NCBI GenBank assembly: GCA_009787085.1
Contig: WRGR01000029.1
Coordinates: 1-37,425, forward strand
Reading direction: 5' to 3'
DNA length: 37,425 nt
From: Actinomycetes bacterium
GTDB lineage: Bacteria > Actinomycetota > Coriobacteriia > Coriobacteriales > UBA8131
Shown here: in pieces, positions 1 through 8,278 of the stretch
Layout: every line of letters begins with the position of its first letter
How positions within the stretch are numbered: position 1 is the first letter of the stretch
Made by a program: the position numbers and the translations under genes
Notes under the pieces: generated by a model
Databases searched by the model: none
Seen by the model: only the letters and a program-made list of their open reading frames with translations
Told to the model about the DNA's origin: nothing

Positions 1-90
1 CCGCCGGTACCGCAGCCGGCACCGCAACCGGTACCGCCGGTACCGCAGCCGGCACCGCAACCGGTACCGCCGGTACCGCAGCCGGCACCA
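1..90 (+). repeat. 33-bp tandem repeat, about 2.7 copies
   Basis: The unit starting CCGCCGGTACCGCAGCCGGC has a period of 33 bp at 1-33, 34-66 and 67-89. The third copy diverges at its end. The period is a multiple of three, so copy number can change without breaking the reading frame of the proline-repeat protein. The array may extend upstream of the window. Confidence 0.9.
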
Positions 91-216
91 GTGCCGTGGC
101 CGCCGCCCAACTTGCCTCGGCCACGCCCCTTCGCCATAACCCTTTCTGGAGCCTTCATGCTAACAGTGTTGGCCGTGACCGTGGGCGCTGGTGTTGTTAC
201 GCAATTCATGCTCTGA
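1..216 (+). CDS. C-terminal part of a proline-repeat, tail-anchored membrane protein (5' end outside window)
   Basis: Reading frame 1 is open from the first base to a TGA at 214-216 and encodes 71 visible residues. Residues 1-33 are almost three copies of an 11-residue unit, PPVPQPAPQPV. A short Pro/Arg stretch follows, then a hydrophobic segment at about 44-71 (FAITLSGAFMLTVLAV and onward) that ends at the C-terminus and looks like a membrane anchor. No start codon is visible because the gene begins upstream. The proline linker before a terminal membrane span suggests a surface or envelope-linked protein, but no domain is visible to name it. Frame 3 is also open here (Ala-Gly-Thr repeat) but gives an arginine-rich, unlikely continuation. 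Confidence 0.55.
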   Translation, partial: PPVPQPAPQPVPPVPQPAPQPVPPVPQPAPVPWPPPNLPRPRPFAITLSGAFMLTVLAVTVGAGVVTQFML

Positions 217-304
217 TTGTTCCATTTCGGCAATATTCCGAGACCCGTGCCTGTGGTGTTCCGGCCATCTGTGTGACAAGACGGATAAGGCGTTTTCTGT
301 GTGC

Positions 305-333
305 TTGAAGGATAAATATATTATTAGTACAAT
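305..333 (+). promoter_or_regulatory. possible sigma-70 promoter upstream of the restriction-modification remnant
   Basis: TTGAAG at 305-310 and TACAAT at 328-333 are separated by 17 bp, a normal layout for a housekeeping promoter. AGTACAATAG occurs again at 397-406 without a clear -35. These are sequence matches only. Confidence 0.35.
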
Positions 334-444
334 AGCAGAGTGACATTTATGGGATGTTGGCTAATCTGGCCACAGCGGCCATAGCTTTAGCGGTCTAGTA
401 CAATAGGGTGATCAAGAGAGGCGTACTCTTTTAGGAGGTTCGAG

Positions 445-557
445 GTGGCAATAGGCTACGATAAATTGGCAAGCCCGTGTATCGGCCAACCGGCAAAGAG
501 AGGATAACTCAAATACCTATAGAATGGACTGAGCTTGAAGGGAGTGCATATAGGTGA
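445..557 (+). pseudogene. remnant of the gene upstream of the restriction enzyme, probably its DNA methyltransferase
   Basis: A strong SD (AGGAGG, 433-438) precedes a GTG at 445 that starts VAIGYDKLA but soon stops at 505-507. A second frame, open from 465 to the TGA at 555-557, encodes a coherent C-terminus (VYRPTGKERITQIPIEW and onward). That TGA overlaps the GTG start of the restriction-enzyme remnant at 554 (GTGA), the coupling expected in an operon. The simplest reading is an N-terminal stub joined out of frame to the C-terminal end of one gene after internal deletion. Assignment as the cognate methyltransferase rests on position only. Confidence 0.4.
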
Positions 558-787
558 AAATCGTGGAAACCTATTCCCATTTAAACGGGTATGAGTGCCT
601 GCAGTACCATCTGGCGTTTTATATTAGGAACCAGATTGATGTAGGTGTCGAAGTTCTGCCGATGAAGAGTCTAGCTAGGGAAATGTCTTCTGGCGTCGCA
701 TATTACGAAGGTGAAGTATACAATGTTATCCGGCAAGGAAGAAATACTCCGGCAGTTCCTCTAGTTGTTGTGGGAATTGTTCCTTAA
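554..787 (+). pseudogene. internally deleted BstYI/BglII-family type II restriction endonuclease
   Basis: This 77-residue GTG-started frame begins MKIVETYSHLNG, the characteristic N-terminus of BstYI-like enzymes. It ends with the family's C-terminal region (IDVGVEVLPMKSLAREMSSG, then YYEGEVYNVIRQGR and PAVPLVVVGIVP). Family members are about 200 residues long, so roughly 125 central residues are missing, including the PD-(D/E)xK nuclease core. The join lies near residues 15-22 (ECLQYHLAFY), where the N-terminal and late segments both resemble xxHLxxY, suggesting deletion at short similarity. Both ends remain in frame, but the product cannot cut DNA. The family match is from memory of the BstYI sequence. 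Confidence 0.8.
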
Positions 788-789
788 CA

Positions 790-2799
790 ATGAAAATCGG
801 AATCGGCATTGATACTGGCGGTACCTACACCGACGCTGTAGTTTTGGACTTCGACAGCCGAACAATTCTCGGCAGCTCGAAAGCGTTGACCACCAAGGAG
901 GATCTCTCGCTGGGCATTCTGGCTGTCCTCGATGCTCTGCCGTCTGAGCTGCTGCACCAAGCTGCGGTGCTGGCGCTCTCCACCACGCTGGCCACCAACG
1001 CCTGCGTTGAGGACAAGGGCGGTCAGGCCAAGCTGGCCTTCTTCGGCGGCGACATTGAGATTCTCGACAAATACGGCGCGGAGTACGGCCTGCCGCCGTC
1101 TAGCGACATCTACATCCAAGAGAGCTTCACCGACTTCTCCGGCGATATCGAGCGTGAGCCGGACTGGGACTTGTTCCGCAGCCAGATAGCCAGCGAGTTC
1201 AGCGGCCTTGATGGTGTGGGTATCATCGAGATGAACGCCTTAGTGAACAGTGCAGTGGTGGAGAAGAGGGCCAAAGAAGTCTTTGCCAGTCAATCGGATA
1301 CCACGGTGGTTTGTGGGCATCAGCTGTTCAACGAGCTGAACAGCCTGCAGCGGGCCAGCGGCACCCTGCTCAACGCCCGTCTTTTCCCGGTGATCCGGGA
1401 GTTTATCGCTGCTATCAAGGCGGCGATGCGCCAGCGCGACATCGATGCCGCTGTGGTGATAGTCCGCAGCGACGGCAGCCTGATGTCTGAGGAGTTCACC
1501 AGCCTACGGCCAGTAGAGACGCTTTTGTGCGGGCCTGCGGCCAGTGTCATCGGCAGCGCCTACCTCACCAATCAGAAGAACAGCGTGGTCGTCGATATGG
1601 GTGGCACGACCACCGATATTGCCTTGATCAGCAAAGGTCTGCCCTACATGGTCAGCGAGGGCGTGAGCATTGGCAAGTGGCGCACCTTCGTCAACGGCCT
1701 CTACATCAAAACCGTTGGCCTTGGCGGTGACAGCGCTGTTCGCTATCGCGGTATGCACTTGGTGTTAGAGGATTTCCGGGTCGTCCCCTTCTGCGTCGCT
1801 GCCCAAAAGCATCCCCAGATCGTCGACAACTTGAGGTTTTTGCTGGCCAAGCGGCACCGCCACTCCAAGTTCCTCTACGAGCACTACCTGCTGCTCAGGG
1901 AGATCGACGACGACTCTCGCTACAACGACGAGGAAAAGCTGTTTTGCGCTGGCCTCAAAGGCGGCCCAAAGCCGATTCGAGAAGCAGCGGACAGTGTACC
2001 GGGCAAGGATATCTACAGCTTGGATGTCTCGCGTCTGCTAAAGGAAGGGGTGGTGCAGCTTATCGGCCTGACACCGACCGACATTATGCACATCAGAGGC
2101 GATTACACTGACTACTGTGTGGAGGCGGCGACGCTGGCAGCCGAGTTCGTGGCGGCCAACCTGATGATATCGCTGTCTGAGCTCTGCGATGCCGTCTATG
2201 ATGAGGTGAAAAGGAAGCTCTACTCTAACATTGTTCAGGCCCTGCTGGAGAACAAAGATCAACGATACCTGCGCCAAGGTGTGGGCGATGAGGTCAAGCG
2301 CTTCATCGACGAGAGCTATGAGCTGGCCAAAACCGGCTTCAAGCACGATTTTATTTCCATCCAGTTCAACACTGATTACGCATTGACGGGGGTTGGTGCA
2401 CCGATCCACCTGTTCTTGCCCGACGTGGCCAAGATGCTGGGTGCACAGGCAGTGATTCCGCAGCACTACGAGGTGGCCAACGCCCTAGGCGCCGTCGTCG
2501 GCAACGTTTTCGTGGAACTGGCCGTAGAGATCTTCCCGAACTACAGCAAAGAGGCCATCGACGACTACACGGTGTTCGGAGTCGAGGAAACTAAGACGTT
2601 CAGAAACCGTGAGGCGGCCGAGCAGTTCGCAATGGCCGAGGCCCAGAAGGGCGCCCGCAAAGAAGCGGCTCGGCGCGGTGCCGTCGGCGAGGTCAGAGTC
2701 ACCTGTGAGCTACGGGAGACGATCACCGAGGCCGTGGACTGCCCAGTCTACCTAGGCGCCAAGGCGGTAGCACAGGCAGTCGGCTCTGTGGGACTATGA
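790..2799 (+). CDS. hydantoinase/oxoprolinase (HyuA-like) family protein
   Basis: This 669-residue protein starts MKIGIGIDTGGTYTDAVV, the phosphate-binding first strand of the hydantoinase A N-terminal domain, an ATPase with an actin-like fold. A second nucleotide-binding signature, VVVDMGGTTTDIALI, lies near residue 265 and opens the hydantoinase A domain. GPAASVIGSAYL just before it is also typical. Relatives hydrolyse hydantoins, 5-oxoproline or related lactams with ATP, usually with a HyuB partner. No hyuB lies in the window, so the substrate is unknown. ATG at 790 follows the nuclease remnant by 2 bp and has only a weak ribosome site. Convergent with the dipeptidase gene 14 bp downstream. 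Confidence 0.85.
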   Translation: MKIGIGIDTGGTYTDAVVLDFDSRTILGSSKALTTKEDLSLGILAVLDALPSELLHQAAVLALSTTLATNACVEDKGGQAKLAFFGGDIEILDKYGAEYGLPPSSDIYIQESFTDFSGDIEREPDWDLFRSQIASEFSGLDGVGIIEMNALVNSAVVEKRAKEVFASQSDTTVVCGHQLFNELNSLQRASGTLLNARLFPVIREFIAAIKAAMRQRDIDAAVVIVRSDGSLMSEEFTSLRPVETLLCGPAASVIGSAYLTNQKNSVVVDMGGTTTDIALISKGLPYMVSEGVSIGKWRTFVNGLYIKTVGLGGDSAVRYRGMHLVLEDFRVVPFCVAAQKHPQIVDNLRFLLAKRHRHSKFLYEHYLLLREIDDDSRYNDEEKLFCAGLKGGPKPIREAADSVPGKDIYSLDVSRLLKEGVVQLIGLTPTDIMHIRGDYTDYCVEAATLAAEFVAANLMISLSELCDAVYDEVKRKLYSNIVQALLENKDQRYLRQGVGDEVKRFIDESYELAKTGFKHDFISIQFNTDYALTGVGAPIHLFLPDVAKMLGAQAVIPQHYEVANALGAVVGNVFVELAVEIFPNYSKEAIDDYTVFGVEETKTFRNREAAEQFAMAEAQKGARKEAARRGAVGEVRVTCELRETITEAVDCPVYLGAKAVAQAVGSVGL

Positions 2800-2813
2800 G
2801 CAGGCGGCAGCGC

Positions 2814-3959
2814 TCACCAATTACGGGCGTAGAAGTCATGGGCGTTTTGGAAGAATAGCTTTTCGGCTATTTGGTTGCCGAACTCTTGTTGGACGTGTCC
2901 GTATAGCTGTGACAGGTTCTCGCAAGGGGATAGCCAGTCGGGCATGTCGGCACCGTCGTAGTCGCTGCCGAGGGCGATGTTTAGCTCTCCATCCAGCTTC
3001 AGCCAGTGGTCGAGGTGCCGCAGTACGTCTTCTGGCATCACTGGACGGCTGTCTTCAACCAAGAAGTAGTTGCAGTAGTTGAGGCCGACGACACCGCCGC
3101 AGTCTTGGATGGCGCGGAACTGGTCGTCCGTCAGGTTGCGGGGGTGGTTGCATATGGCACGCGAGTTGGAATGCGATGCCAAAAAGGGGCGGCGAACCAT
3201 GGATCGCAGGTCTTTGAAGCTTTGGTCATTCAAGTGCGAGACATCGATGGTTATCTGCTGCTCTTCCAGCGCCGCTACGAGCTTGCGGCCAAAGCTGCTG
3301 AAACCGCCTTGGGCGTGGGCACCGGCGGCGATGGCGTTTTGGTTGTTCCAGGTCAATGTGATCAGCTTGACACCGTCTTGGGCGATCTCATCAACTGGTG
3401 CTAAGGAGTGCTCGAAGAAGGATGCGCCCTCAATGGTCGCAATGGCCGCGCTCCTAGCTGCTGCAAAGGCCAACTCGATGTCTGGGAAGTCCCAGGCTTG
3501 CTGTAGGCAGTCTTGCTGCTCTGCCAGCTGTTGCTTGAAGTACTGTTTGACTGTTTGGTAGAAACGCCAAGCGGTTTCACCCTGAAGGGCATCGGGGATA
3601 AAAACGGCGAAACATTGGCACCAGTCAAAAGCTGCGACCCTCTCTAACGAGACATGGAAGGAGTTGTTCTTCAGTGTTGCCTGGCTCGATGGCGGCGGCT
3701 GGTTTGCCATGCCGAGATCACAGAGTAGGGACGGGTCGCCGTCAACTAGGCGGATGAAGCTGTCGTCACCGAGAACCAAGCGGTCAAGCGTGTCACAATG
3801 CAGGTCGAAGACGCGAACGTGATCGGTTGGCACCGTCTGCCCGACTGCGGCATCACGGTTAATGCTGGAGTTTTCGCCCAACCCTGAGCATTGCTCCCTG
3901 TTGCTTTGCCCATTGCCCTGTGCGCTGCCCGCATGGCTGCTGTCCCCAGTTTTGGCCAT
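2814..3959 (-). CDS. membrane dipeptidase (renal dipeptidase, peptidase family M19)
   Basis: A zinc-dependent dipeptidase of the amidohydrolase fold. Seen here: the FDLHCDTL metal site (His and Asp near residues 54 and 56), EGASFFE carrying the bridging glutamate, ITIDVSHL and FLASHSNSRAICNHPRNL supplying further histidines, and GSDYDGAD near the C-terminus. All are standard M19 motifs in the right order. The first ~47 residues form a polar, low-complexity extension (SSHAGSAQGNGQSN) not needed for the fold. The ATG at 3959 was preferred. An in-frame GTG at 4007 would add 16 residues but has no SD and would overlap the upstream gene by 32 bp. It lies 16 bp downstream of the DUF2148 gene, probably co-transcribed. 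Confidence 0.85.
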   Translation of the reverse strand: MAKTGDSSHAGSAQGNGQSNREQCSGLGENSSINRDAAVGQTVPTDHVRVFDLHCDTLDRLVLGDDSFIRLVDGDPSLLCDLGMANQPPPSSQATLKNNSFHVSLERVAAFDWCQCFAVFIPDALQGETAWRFYQTVKQYFKQQLAEQQDCLQQAWDFPDIELAFAAARSAAIATIEGASFFEHSLAPVDEIAQDGVKLITLTWNNQNAIAAGAHAQGGFSSFGRKLVAALEEQQITIDVSHLNDQSFKDLRSMVRRPFLASHSNSRAICNHPRNLTDDQFRAIQDCGGVVGLNYCNYFLVEDSRPVMPEDVLRHLDHWLKLDGELNIALGSDYDGADMPDWLSPCENLSQLYGHVQQEFGNQIAEKLFFQNAHDFYARNW

Positions 3960-3975
3960 CGCTTTGACGTACCCC

Positions 3976-4512
3976 TCAGCCCCGGTCGAAGAACGGCGAT
4001 TTGCCACAGACCGACAAGGGGATGCCCATGATCATCTGGTGGTCGCCCAAAAGGCCGAGAGAGGCGGCCGCCTTGCCGATAGTGAACATTATCCGGTTGT
4101 CGGCTCGACCGTCAGCGGCCAAGGCCACAGCCGAGCCAAGGGCGATTCCCAAGTCCATCGGCGCGAAGATGCAGGTCGCTCCGGCAGCGTCGCAGGCAGC
4201 ACAGTCTGCAAAGCCGCAGAGGCCGCAAAGTCTGTTCAGCCCCCGGGTCTTGTAGGCGCAGCCAACCAGCACCACGGCGGTGCTTTTATCCACATTGTCG
4301 GCATCCCGGAGGAAGAACGCCCCGGAGTCACCAAAGCCCCGGCCGATGCGGCGCATCTCCTCGGCCACTCTGTCCTTGTCTTCGCCGGTGAGTACTGCGG
4401 TGTCGGTCTGGTCGATGCCACAGGCCTTTGGTGCCGTTCGGGCTGCTGCACAAACCGCGTAAGCCAAATTTAGGACTGCTTGTTCTTCTGCTTTTTCTGA
4501 ACTAATGAACAT
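3976..4512 (-). CDS. DUF2148 domain protein (ferredoxin-like, cysteine-rich)
   Basis: A 178-residue protein with the pattern of the DUF2148 family: an alanine-rich N-terminal half (VCAAARTAPKACGID), then a cysteine cluster (LCGLCGFADCAAC) that probably binds a metal or Fe-S cluster, and the end MGIPLSVCGKSPFFDR, typical of the family. The function is not established. The ATG at 4512 is chosen because a perfect GGAGG lies 7 bp upstream (4520-4524). A start at 4554 would add 14 residues without a ribosome site. It is followed by the dipeptidase gene on the same strand. Confidence 0.8.
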   Translation of the reverse strand: MFISSEKAEEQAVLNLAYAVCAAARTAPKACGIDQTDTAVLTGEDKDRVAEEMRRIGRGFGDSGAFFLRDADNVDKSTAVVLVGCAYKTRGLNRLCGLCGFADCAACDAAGATCIFAPMDLGIALGSAVALAADGRADNRIMFTIGKAAASLGLLGDHQMIMGIPLSVCGKSPFFDRG

Positions 4513-4594
4513 TATTGTGCCTCCAATTGCGCTGTCTTTTTCAACTACACTCATTATCCGCTAAATTCCGGCGGTTTGGCGAGCAGGTGACACG

Positions 4595-4614
4595 ATCAAA
4601 TCGGTGCTTCCCTG
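4595..4614. repeat. partial copy of the palindromic element (right terminal repeat)
   Basis: ATCAAATCGGTGCTTCCCTG matches the right inverted terminal repeat of the element family seen complete at 21459-21610. No matching left end is clear nearby, so this looks like a relic in the divergent region between the DUF2148 gene and cobT. The region holds no recognisable cobalamin riboswitch. Confidence 0.5.
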
Positions 4615-4725
4615 GTACCCGCAACGATCCAAGAACTTTTACAATGTTAGTCAAGCGTATTGGGGAATAACAATGATTCACCGGGGCAATACCATTCCAA
4701 TGGCTACGAGCAGAATGGAGTTAAA

Positions 4726-5784
4726 ATGAGTGCAGATGTGCAAGATGAACAGAATTTGAACACCGCAATCCAACAGAAAATCGACAACAAGACCAAGCCA
4801 CGGGGGGCATTGGGAGACTTAGAGGCCTTAGCGGCGAAGCTTTGCCGCATCCAAAAAACACTGAACCCGCGGCTTACAGCTCCGACCGTGGTGGTTTTTG
4901 CCGCCGACCACGGCTTGGCCAAAGAGGCGGTCAGCGCTTATCCACGTGAGGTTTCGGCGCAGATGGCCATGAACATCTTGGCTGGCGGCGCTGGCATCAA
5001 TGTCTTGTCGCGACAAAACGGCATCGAGGTGTTCTTGGTGGACGCAGGTATTGACTGGCCGGGGGAGCATCCCGACGGTCTGATCGACCACTGGATGGGA
5101 CCGGGTACCGATAATTGCCTGGCCGCCGAGGCCATGAGCAAAGAGACCGTGGAGGCATGCCTTCAGGCGGGAGCGTCGGTGCTGGACGATGTGGTCAATC
5201 CGGATTGCACCATCATCGGCTTTGGAGAGCTGGGGATCGGCAATACCAGCTCAGCCAGCTTGCTGATGAGCGTGCTAACAGATGTGCCACTAGCTGATTG
5301 TGTCGGGCCGGGCACCGGTTTAGTCGGCGATGGCCTGGCCAAGAAGCTGGAGATCCTCAGCGCCGTACGGGCTGCCCATGCGCAGCCCAAGGATGCCCGC
5401 GAGGCTTTGCAGATGTTCGGCGGTTTTGAGATCGCCCAAATGGCCGGAGCTATGCTGCGTGCTTACGAGACCGGGCGGGTTCTGATGATCGATGGCTTTG
5501 TGGCTAGCTCGGCTCTGTTGGTTGCTAGGAATATCGAGCCGGGGATCATGAATAACGCCATTTTCTGCCACGAATCTGGGGAGCCTGGGCATGCCCGGAT
5601 GCTGGCTGCCCTTGGTGGCCGAGCGTTGTTGAACTTGGGTATGCGCCTAGGCGAGGGATCAGGGTGCGCGGTGGCTTACCCGATAATCAAGAGCGCCGAG
5701 ACCTTCTTGGCCAACATGGCCAGCTTCGATGAGGCTGGTGTCAGCACTGGTGACCCAGAGGCGGCGGCCGAGGCAGAGGCGTGA
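4726..5784 (+). CDS. cobT: nicotinate-nucleotide--dimethylbenzimidazole phosphoribosyltransferase
   Basis: CobT makes alpha-ribazole 5'-phosphate from nicotinate mononucleotide and a lower-ligand base for cobalamin. Family features: KPRGALGDLE near the N-terminus, VVVFAADHGLAKEAVSAYP, GFGELGIGNT, CVGPGTGL, and the C-terminal RLGEGSGCAVA segment carrying the expected catalytic glutamate. The ATG at 4726 (352 residues, the usual CobT length) has TGGAG 5 bp upstream. A TTG at 4660 would add an unconserved polar N-terminus. First gene of a cobT-cobS-cobC operon. Its stop overlaps the cobS start (GTGA, 5781-5784). Confidence 0.93.
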   Translation: MSADVQDEQNLNTAIQQKIDNKTKPRGALGDLEALAAKLCRIQKTLNPRLTAPTVVVFAADHGLAKEAVSAYPREVSAQMAMNILAGGAGINVLSRQNGIEVFLVDAGIDWPGEHPDGLIDHWMGPGTDNCLAAEAMSKETVEACLQAGASVLDDVVNPDCTIIGFGELGIGNTSSASLLMSVLTDVPLADCVGPGTGLVGDGLAKKLEILSAVRAAHAQPKDAREALQMFGGFEIAQMAGAMLRAYETGRVLMIDGFVASSALLVARNIEPGIMNNAIFCHESGEPGHARMLAALGGRALLNLGMRLGEGSGCAVAYPIIKSAETFLANMASFDEAGVSTGDPEAAAEAEA

Positions 5785-6623
5785 CCAAAAGGGAATCCAA
5801 CCCCTTCGTTTGTGAGTTGCGCCTGTTCTTCATGGCGCTGATGTTTTATACCCGCATACCCTGCCCGTCTTGGGTGGGGTATACGGGTGAGCAATTGAAC
5901 CGCTCGACCCGCTACTTCCCGGCTATCGGCTGGGTGGTGGGCGTGGTGGTGGCTGTAGTCGCGGGTTTGGCTGCCCTCATCTTGCCGGTGCCGGTGGCGG
6001 TGATCTGTGCTGTGGCTGCTGGCGTTTTGTTAACCGGTGCCTTCCATGAAGACGGTTTCGGGGATGTTTGCGATGGCTTTGGCGGCGGTGGCAGCCCGGA
6101 GCGCATCTTGGGGATCATGAAAGACTCCCGGGTTGGTGCTTTCGCGGTCGTCGGCTTGATGCTGCTGTTCGCCTTGAAAATGACTGCAATGACTATGTTG
6201 CTGAGCCTTGAGCCTTGGTTCGGGCTAGTGGCCGTGGTTTTCGCCCACGTGCTGAGCCGTGTCAGTGTGGTGACTATCATTTTCACTGATACTTACGCCC
6301 GTACTGACGCGAGCAGCAAGGTCAAGCCGATTGGCCGTCAGATATCGGTGGGCGGCCTAGTTGCCAGCTGTTGTTGGCTTCTGCCTTTTGTCGGCTTGCT
6401 CTGGTGGCGGCCATGGTGGTTTTTGGCACTGCCGGTGGCCCTACTGTTGCGTCTGCTGCTCGGCCAATGGTTCAAGAAGCGTTTAGGCGGTTATACTGGT
6501 GACTGCCTAGGAGCCACACAACAGGTCATCGAGGTCTTCACTTTCTTGGTGGCCTTGGCAGCCATCAAGGTCGGTGCCACGTTGACACTGGCTGCTGCTC
6601 CGGTTTTGGGGCAGCCGCTATGA
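5781..6623 (+). CDS. cobS: adenosylcobinamide-GDP ribazoletransferase (cobalamin synthase)
   Basis: This integral membrane enzyme joins adenosylcobinamide-GDP with alpha-ribazole (phosphate) to give adenosylcobalamin (phosphate). The 280-residue protein has the family's FYTRIPCP motif near residue 20, the metal-binding HEDGFGDVCDGFGGG, and several hydrophobic spans between residues 50 and 280. The GTG start overlaps the cobT stop, and the TGA overlaps the cobC start (ATGA, 6620-6623), so translation is probably coupled. Confidence 0.93.
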   Translation: MTKRESNPFVCELRLFFMALMFYTRIPCPSWVGYTGEQLNRSTRYFPAIGWVVGVVVAVVAGLAALILPVPVAVICAVAAGVLLTGAFHEDGFGDVCDGFGGGGSPERILGIMKDSRVGAFAVVGLMLLFALKMTAMTMLLSLEPWFGLVAVVFAHVLSRVSVVTIIFTDTYARTDASSKVKPIGRQISVGGLVASCCWLLPFVGLLWWRPWWFLALPVALLLRLLLGQWFKKRLGGYTGDCLGATQQVIEVFTFLVALAAIKVGATLTLAAAPVLGQPL

Positions 6624-7264
6624 GGCTTTACCTGATCCGCCATCCGCAGCCGTTGGCTGCCGAAGGCATCTGCTATGGGCGCAGTGACCTCGACGTGGCC
6701 GCTGCCGACCTTCAAACCTGCACCGCCGCCTTGCGGGAGCAGTTGGACGTTCGGGCGGTAGAACGATGGATAAGCTCGCCTTTGCAGCGTTGCAGCAAGC
6801 TGGCGGTAGCGCTCAGCGGTGCTGTTGGTGCAGCGGTGGAGCAAGGGGCGGGGCAGGATGCCGGGCAAGCCCCCCCCTGCTCCCAAGACTCTTATCCCGT
6901 TTTACTGGACGAACGTCTGTTGGAGATGGACTTCGGCAGTTGGGAGGGCATGCGCTGGGAGGATATCGATCGTCGGGACTTCGACTGCTGGGCAGCGGAC
7001 TACCTCCATAACGCGCCTCCCGGCGGCGAATCCCTTCAAGCGGTAGTCGGGCGGACACAGCAGCTGTTGCAAGAACTGCACGACCAGCCATGGCAATCGG
7101 TTGCTGTGGTCGCTCATGCTGGTGTGATCCGTTCGATCTTGACTGAGCTCCTAGACATCCCCTTCCCGTCCACTTGGCGTATCAACATCGGCTTCGGATC
7201 TCTGTTAGTCACGGAGCTGGGTGCAGAATCCCATCAAAATCGGCTCCTATCCCTTAGTTCCTAA
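6620..7264 (+). CDS. cobC: alpha-ribazole phosphatase-like histidine phosphatase
   Basis: A histidine phosphatase superfamily member of 214 residues. The catalytic RH motif is in LYLIRHPQPLA at the N-terminus and the second catalytic histidine is in VAVVAHAGVIRS. YGRSDLDV and LLEMDFGSWEG are further superfamily hallmarks. Placement directly after cobT and cobS supports the role of removing the 5' phosphate from alpha-ribazole phosphate or cobalamin phosphate. Residues ~70-95 form a Gly/Ala/Gln-rich insert (AAVEQGAGQDAGQAPP) not normal for the family, one of several low-complexity insertions in this window. Confidence 0.88.
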   Translation: MRLYLIRHPQPLAAEGICYGRSDLDVAAADLQTCTAALREQLDVRAVERWISSPLQRCSKLAVALSGAVGAAVEQGAGQDAGQAPPCSQDSYPVLLDERLLEMDFGSWEGMRWEDIDRRDFDCWAADYLHNAPPGGESLQAVVGRTQQLLQELHDQPWQSVAVVAHAGVIRSILTELLDIPFPSTWRINIGFGSLLVTELGAESHQNRLLSLSS

Positions 7265-7310
7265 TGACCACACAGCCGTTCGCTTGCCTTATCATGTAAT
7301 ATGCGTTTTT

Positions 7311-7347
7311 CCAAGGGGAAGTGCCGATTGATTAACGCTTCCCAAGG
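7311..7347. repeat. minimal palindromic element
   Basis: A 37-bp unit bounded by GGGAAG and CTTCCC, with GTGCCGATTGATTAACG between. It carries the left terminal repeat motif (GGGAAGTGCCGATTGAT) of the element family, collapsed to a mini copy. It lies in the 113-bp gap between cobC and the DegV gene and could also fold as an RNA hairpin. Confidence 0.55.
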
Positions 7348-7377
7348 CATAGGCAACCAAAAAGAAGGGAGTCTGGA

Positions 7378-8238
7378 GTGCAAGCCAAGATCATTGCCGA
7401 CAGCACTTGTGACCTGTCGGCTGAGCTACTGGAGAGATACCAGATCCGTAGGGTGCCGCTGACCATTGTTAAGGGGGAAGATGAGCTCAAGGACGGTGAT
7501 GAGATCACACCGCAAGACATTTTCGCCTATGTGGACAGTGGCCAGGGCGTTTGCCATACGGCGGCGGTCAACGTTCGGGAATACCAAGCGGTTTTTGCCG
7601 ATGCGTTCGCCCAAGGCGCCGAGGCTGTCCTTAGCTTCACTATCAGCAGCAAACTTTCGTCCTGCTATCAAAATTCAGTGATTGCTGGCGAAGATTTCAA
7701 TAATGTTTACTCCATTGACACCTGCAGTCTCTCTACTGGCGGCGGTTGGCTGGTGCTCTATGCCGCAGAACTGCTGCAACAGGGTTTAAGCGCAAGGCAA
7801 GTGGTGGAGAGGTGCGAAACCAAAAGACTCCTATCGGAAGCCAGTTTCGTCATCAGCACCTTGGACTATCTGCACAAAGGCGGACGTTGCTCCGGCATTG
7901 CGGCGCTCGGTGCCAACCTCTTGAACATCAAGCCCTGTTTGGAGCTGTGTGACGGTGAGATCAGGGTAGGGAAAAAATACCGTGGTACCACCAAGAAAGT
8001 TTTGCGCCAGTACCTGCGGGAACGGCTGGAAGGCCGCGACGACCTCGACCTGAGTCGAGCGATTGTCACCCATACCATGTATGACGACCTGCAGTTTGTA
8101 CGGGAAATGGTGAGGCTGGTGGGCGAGCTGCAGCCTTTCCGAGAGGTTTTGTTTACCGATGCCGGTTGCACTGTCGGCAACCATTGTGGGCCAGGAACCT
8201 TGGGAGTCTTGATCTACGGCAAGGATCAAGTAAGATAG
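7378..8238 (+). CDS. DegV family fatty-acid-binding protein
   Basis: The 286-residue protein opens QAKIIADSTCDLSAELL, the DegV signature, followed by GVCHTAAVNVREY and VLSFTISSKLSSCYQ, which line the fatty-acid pocket in this family, then DYLHKGGRCSG and NIKPCLEL and a C-terminal GNHCGPGTLGVLIYG. DegV (FakB-type) proteins bind a fatty acid and, in Firmicutes, present it to the kinase FakA. No FakA partner is seen here. GTG at 7378 is preceded by AGAAGGGA with about 7 bp spacing. Followed 40 bp later by purH. Confidence 0.9.
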   Translation: MQAKIIADSTCDLSAELLERYQIRRVPLTIVKGEDELKDGDEITPQDIFAYVDSGQGVCHTAAVNVREYQAVFADAFAQGAEAVLSFTISSKLSSCYQNSVIAGEDFNNVYSIDTCSLSTGGGWLVLYAAELLQQGLSARQVVERCETKRLLSEASFVISTLDYLHKGGRCSGIAALGANLLNIKPCLELCDGEIRVGKKYRGTTKKVLRQYLRERLEGRDDLDLSRAIVTHTMYDDLQFVREMVRLVGELQPFREVLFTDAGCTVGNHCGPGTLGVLIYGKDQVR

Positions 8239-8278
8239 AAGGCACTTGGAAATACTTCCCCGACGTGAGGAGCAGGAC

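Noticed and set aside
3862-4473. 203-codon ORF antisense to the DUF2148 and dipeptidase genes
   Set aside because: Both minus-strand genes have family motifs and ribosome sites; the antisense frame does not.
4555-4725. possible cobalamin riboswitch upstream of cobT
   Set aside because: No B12-box-like GCCACTG motif or suitable stem was found; the space contains a palindromic-element relic instead.
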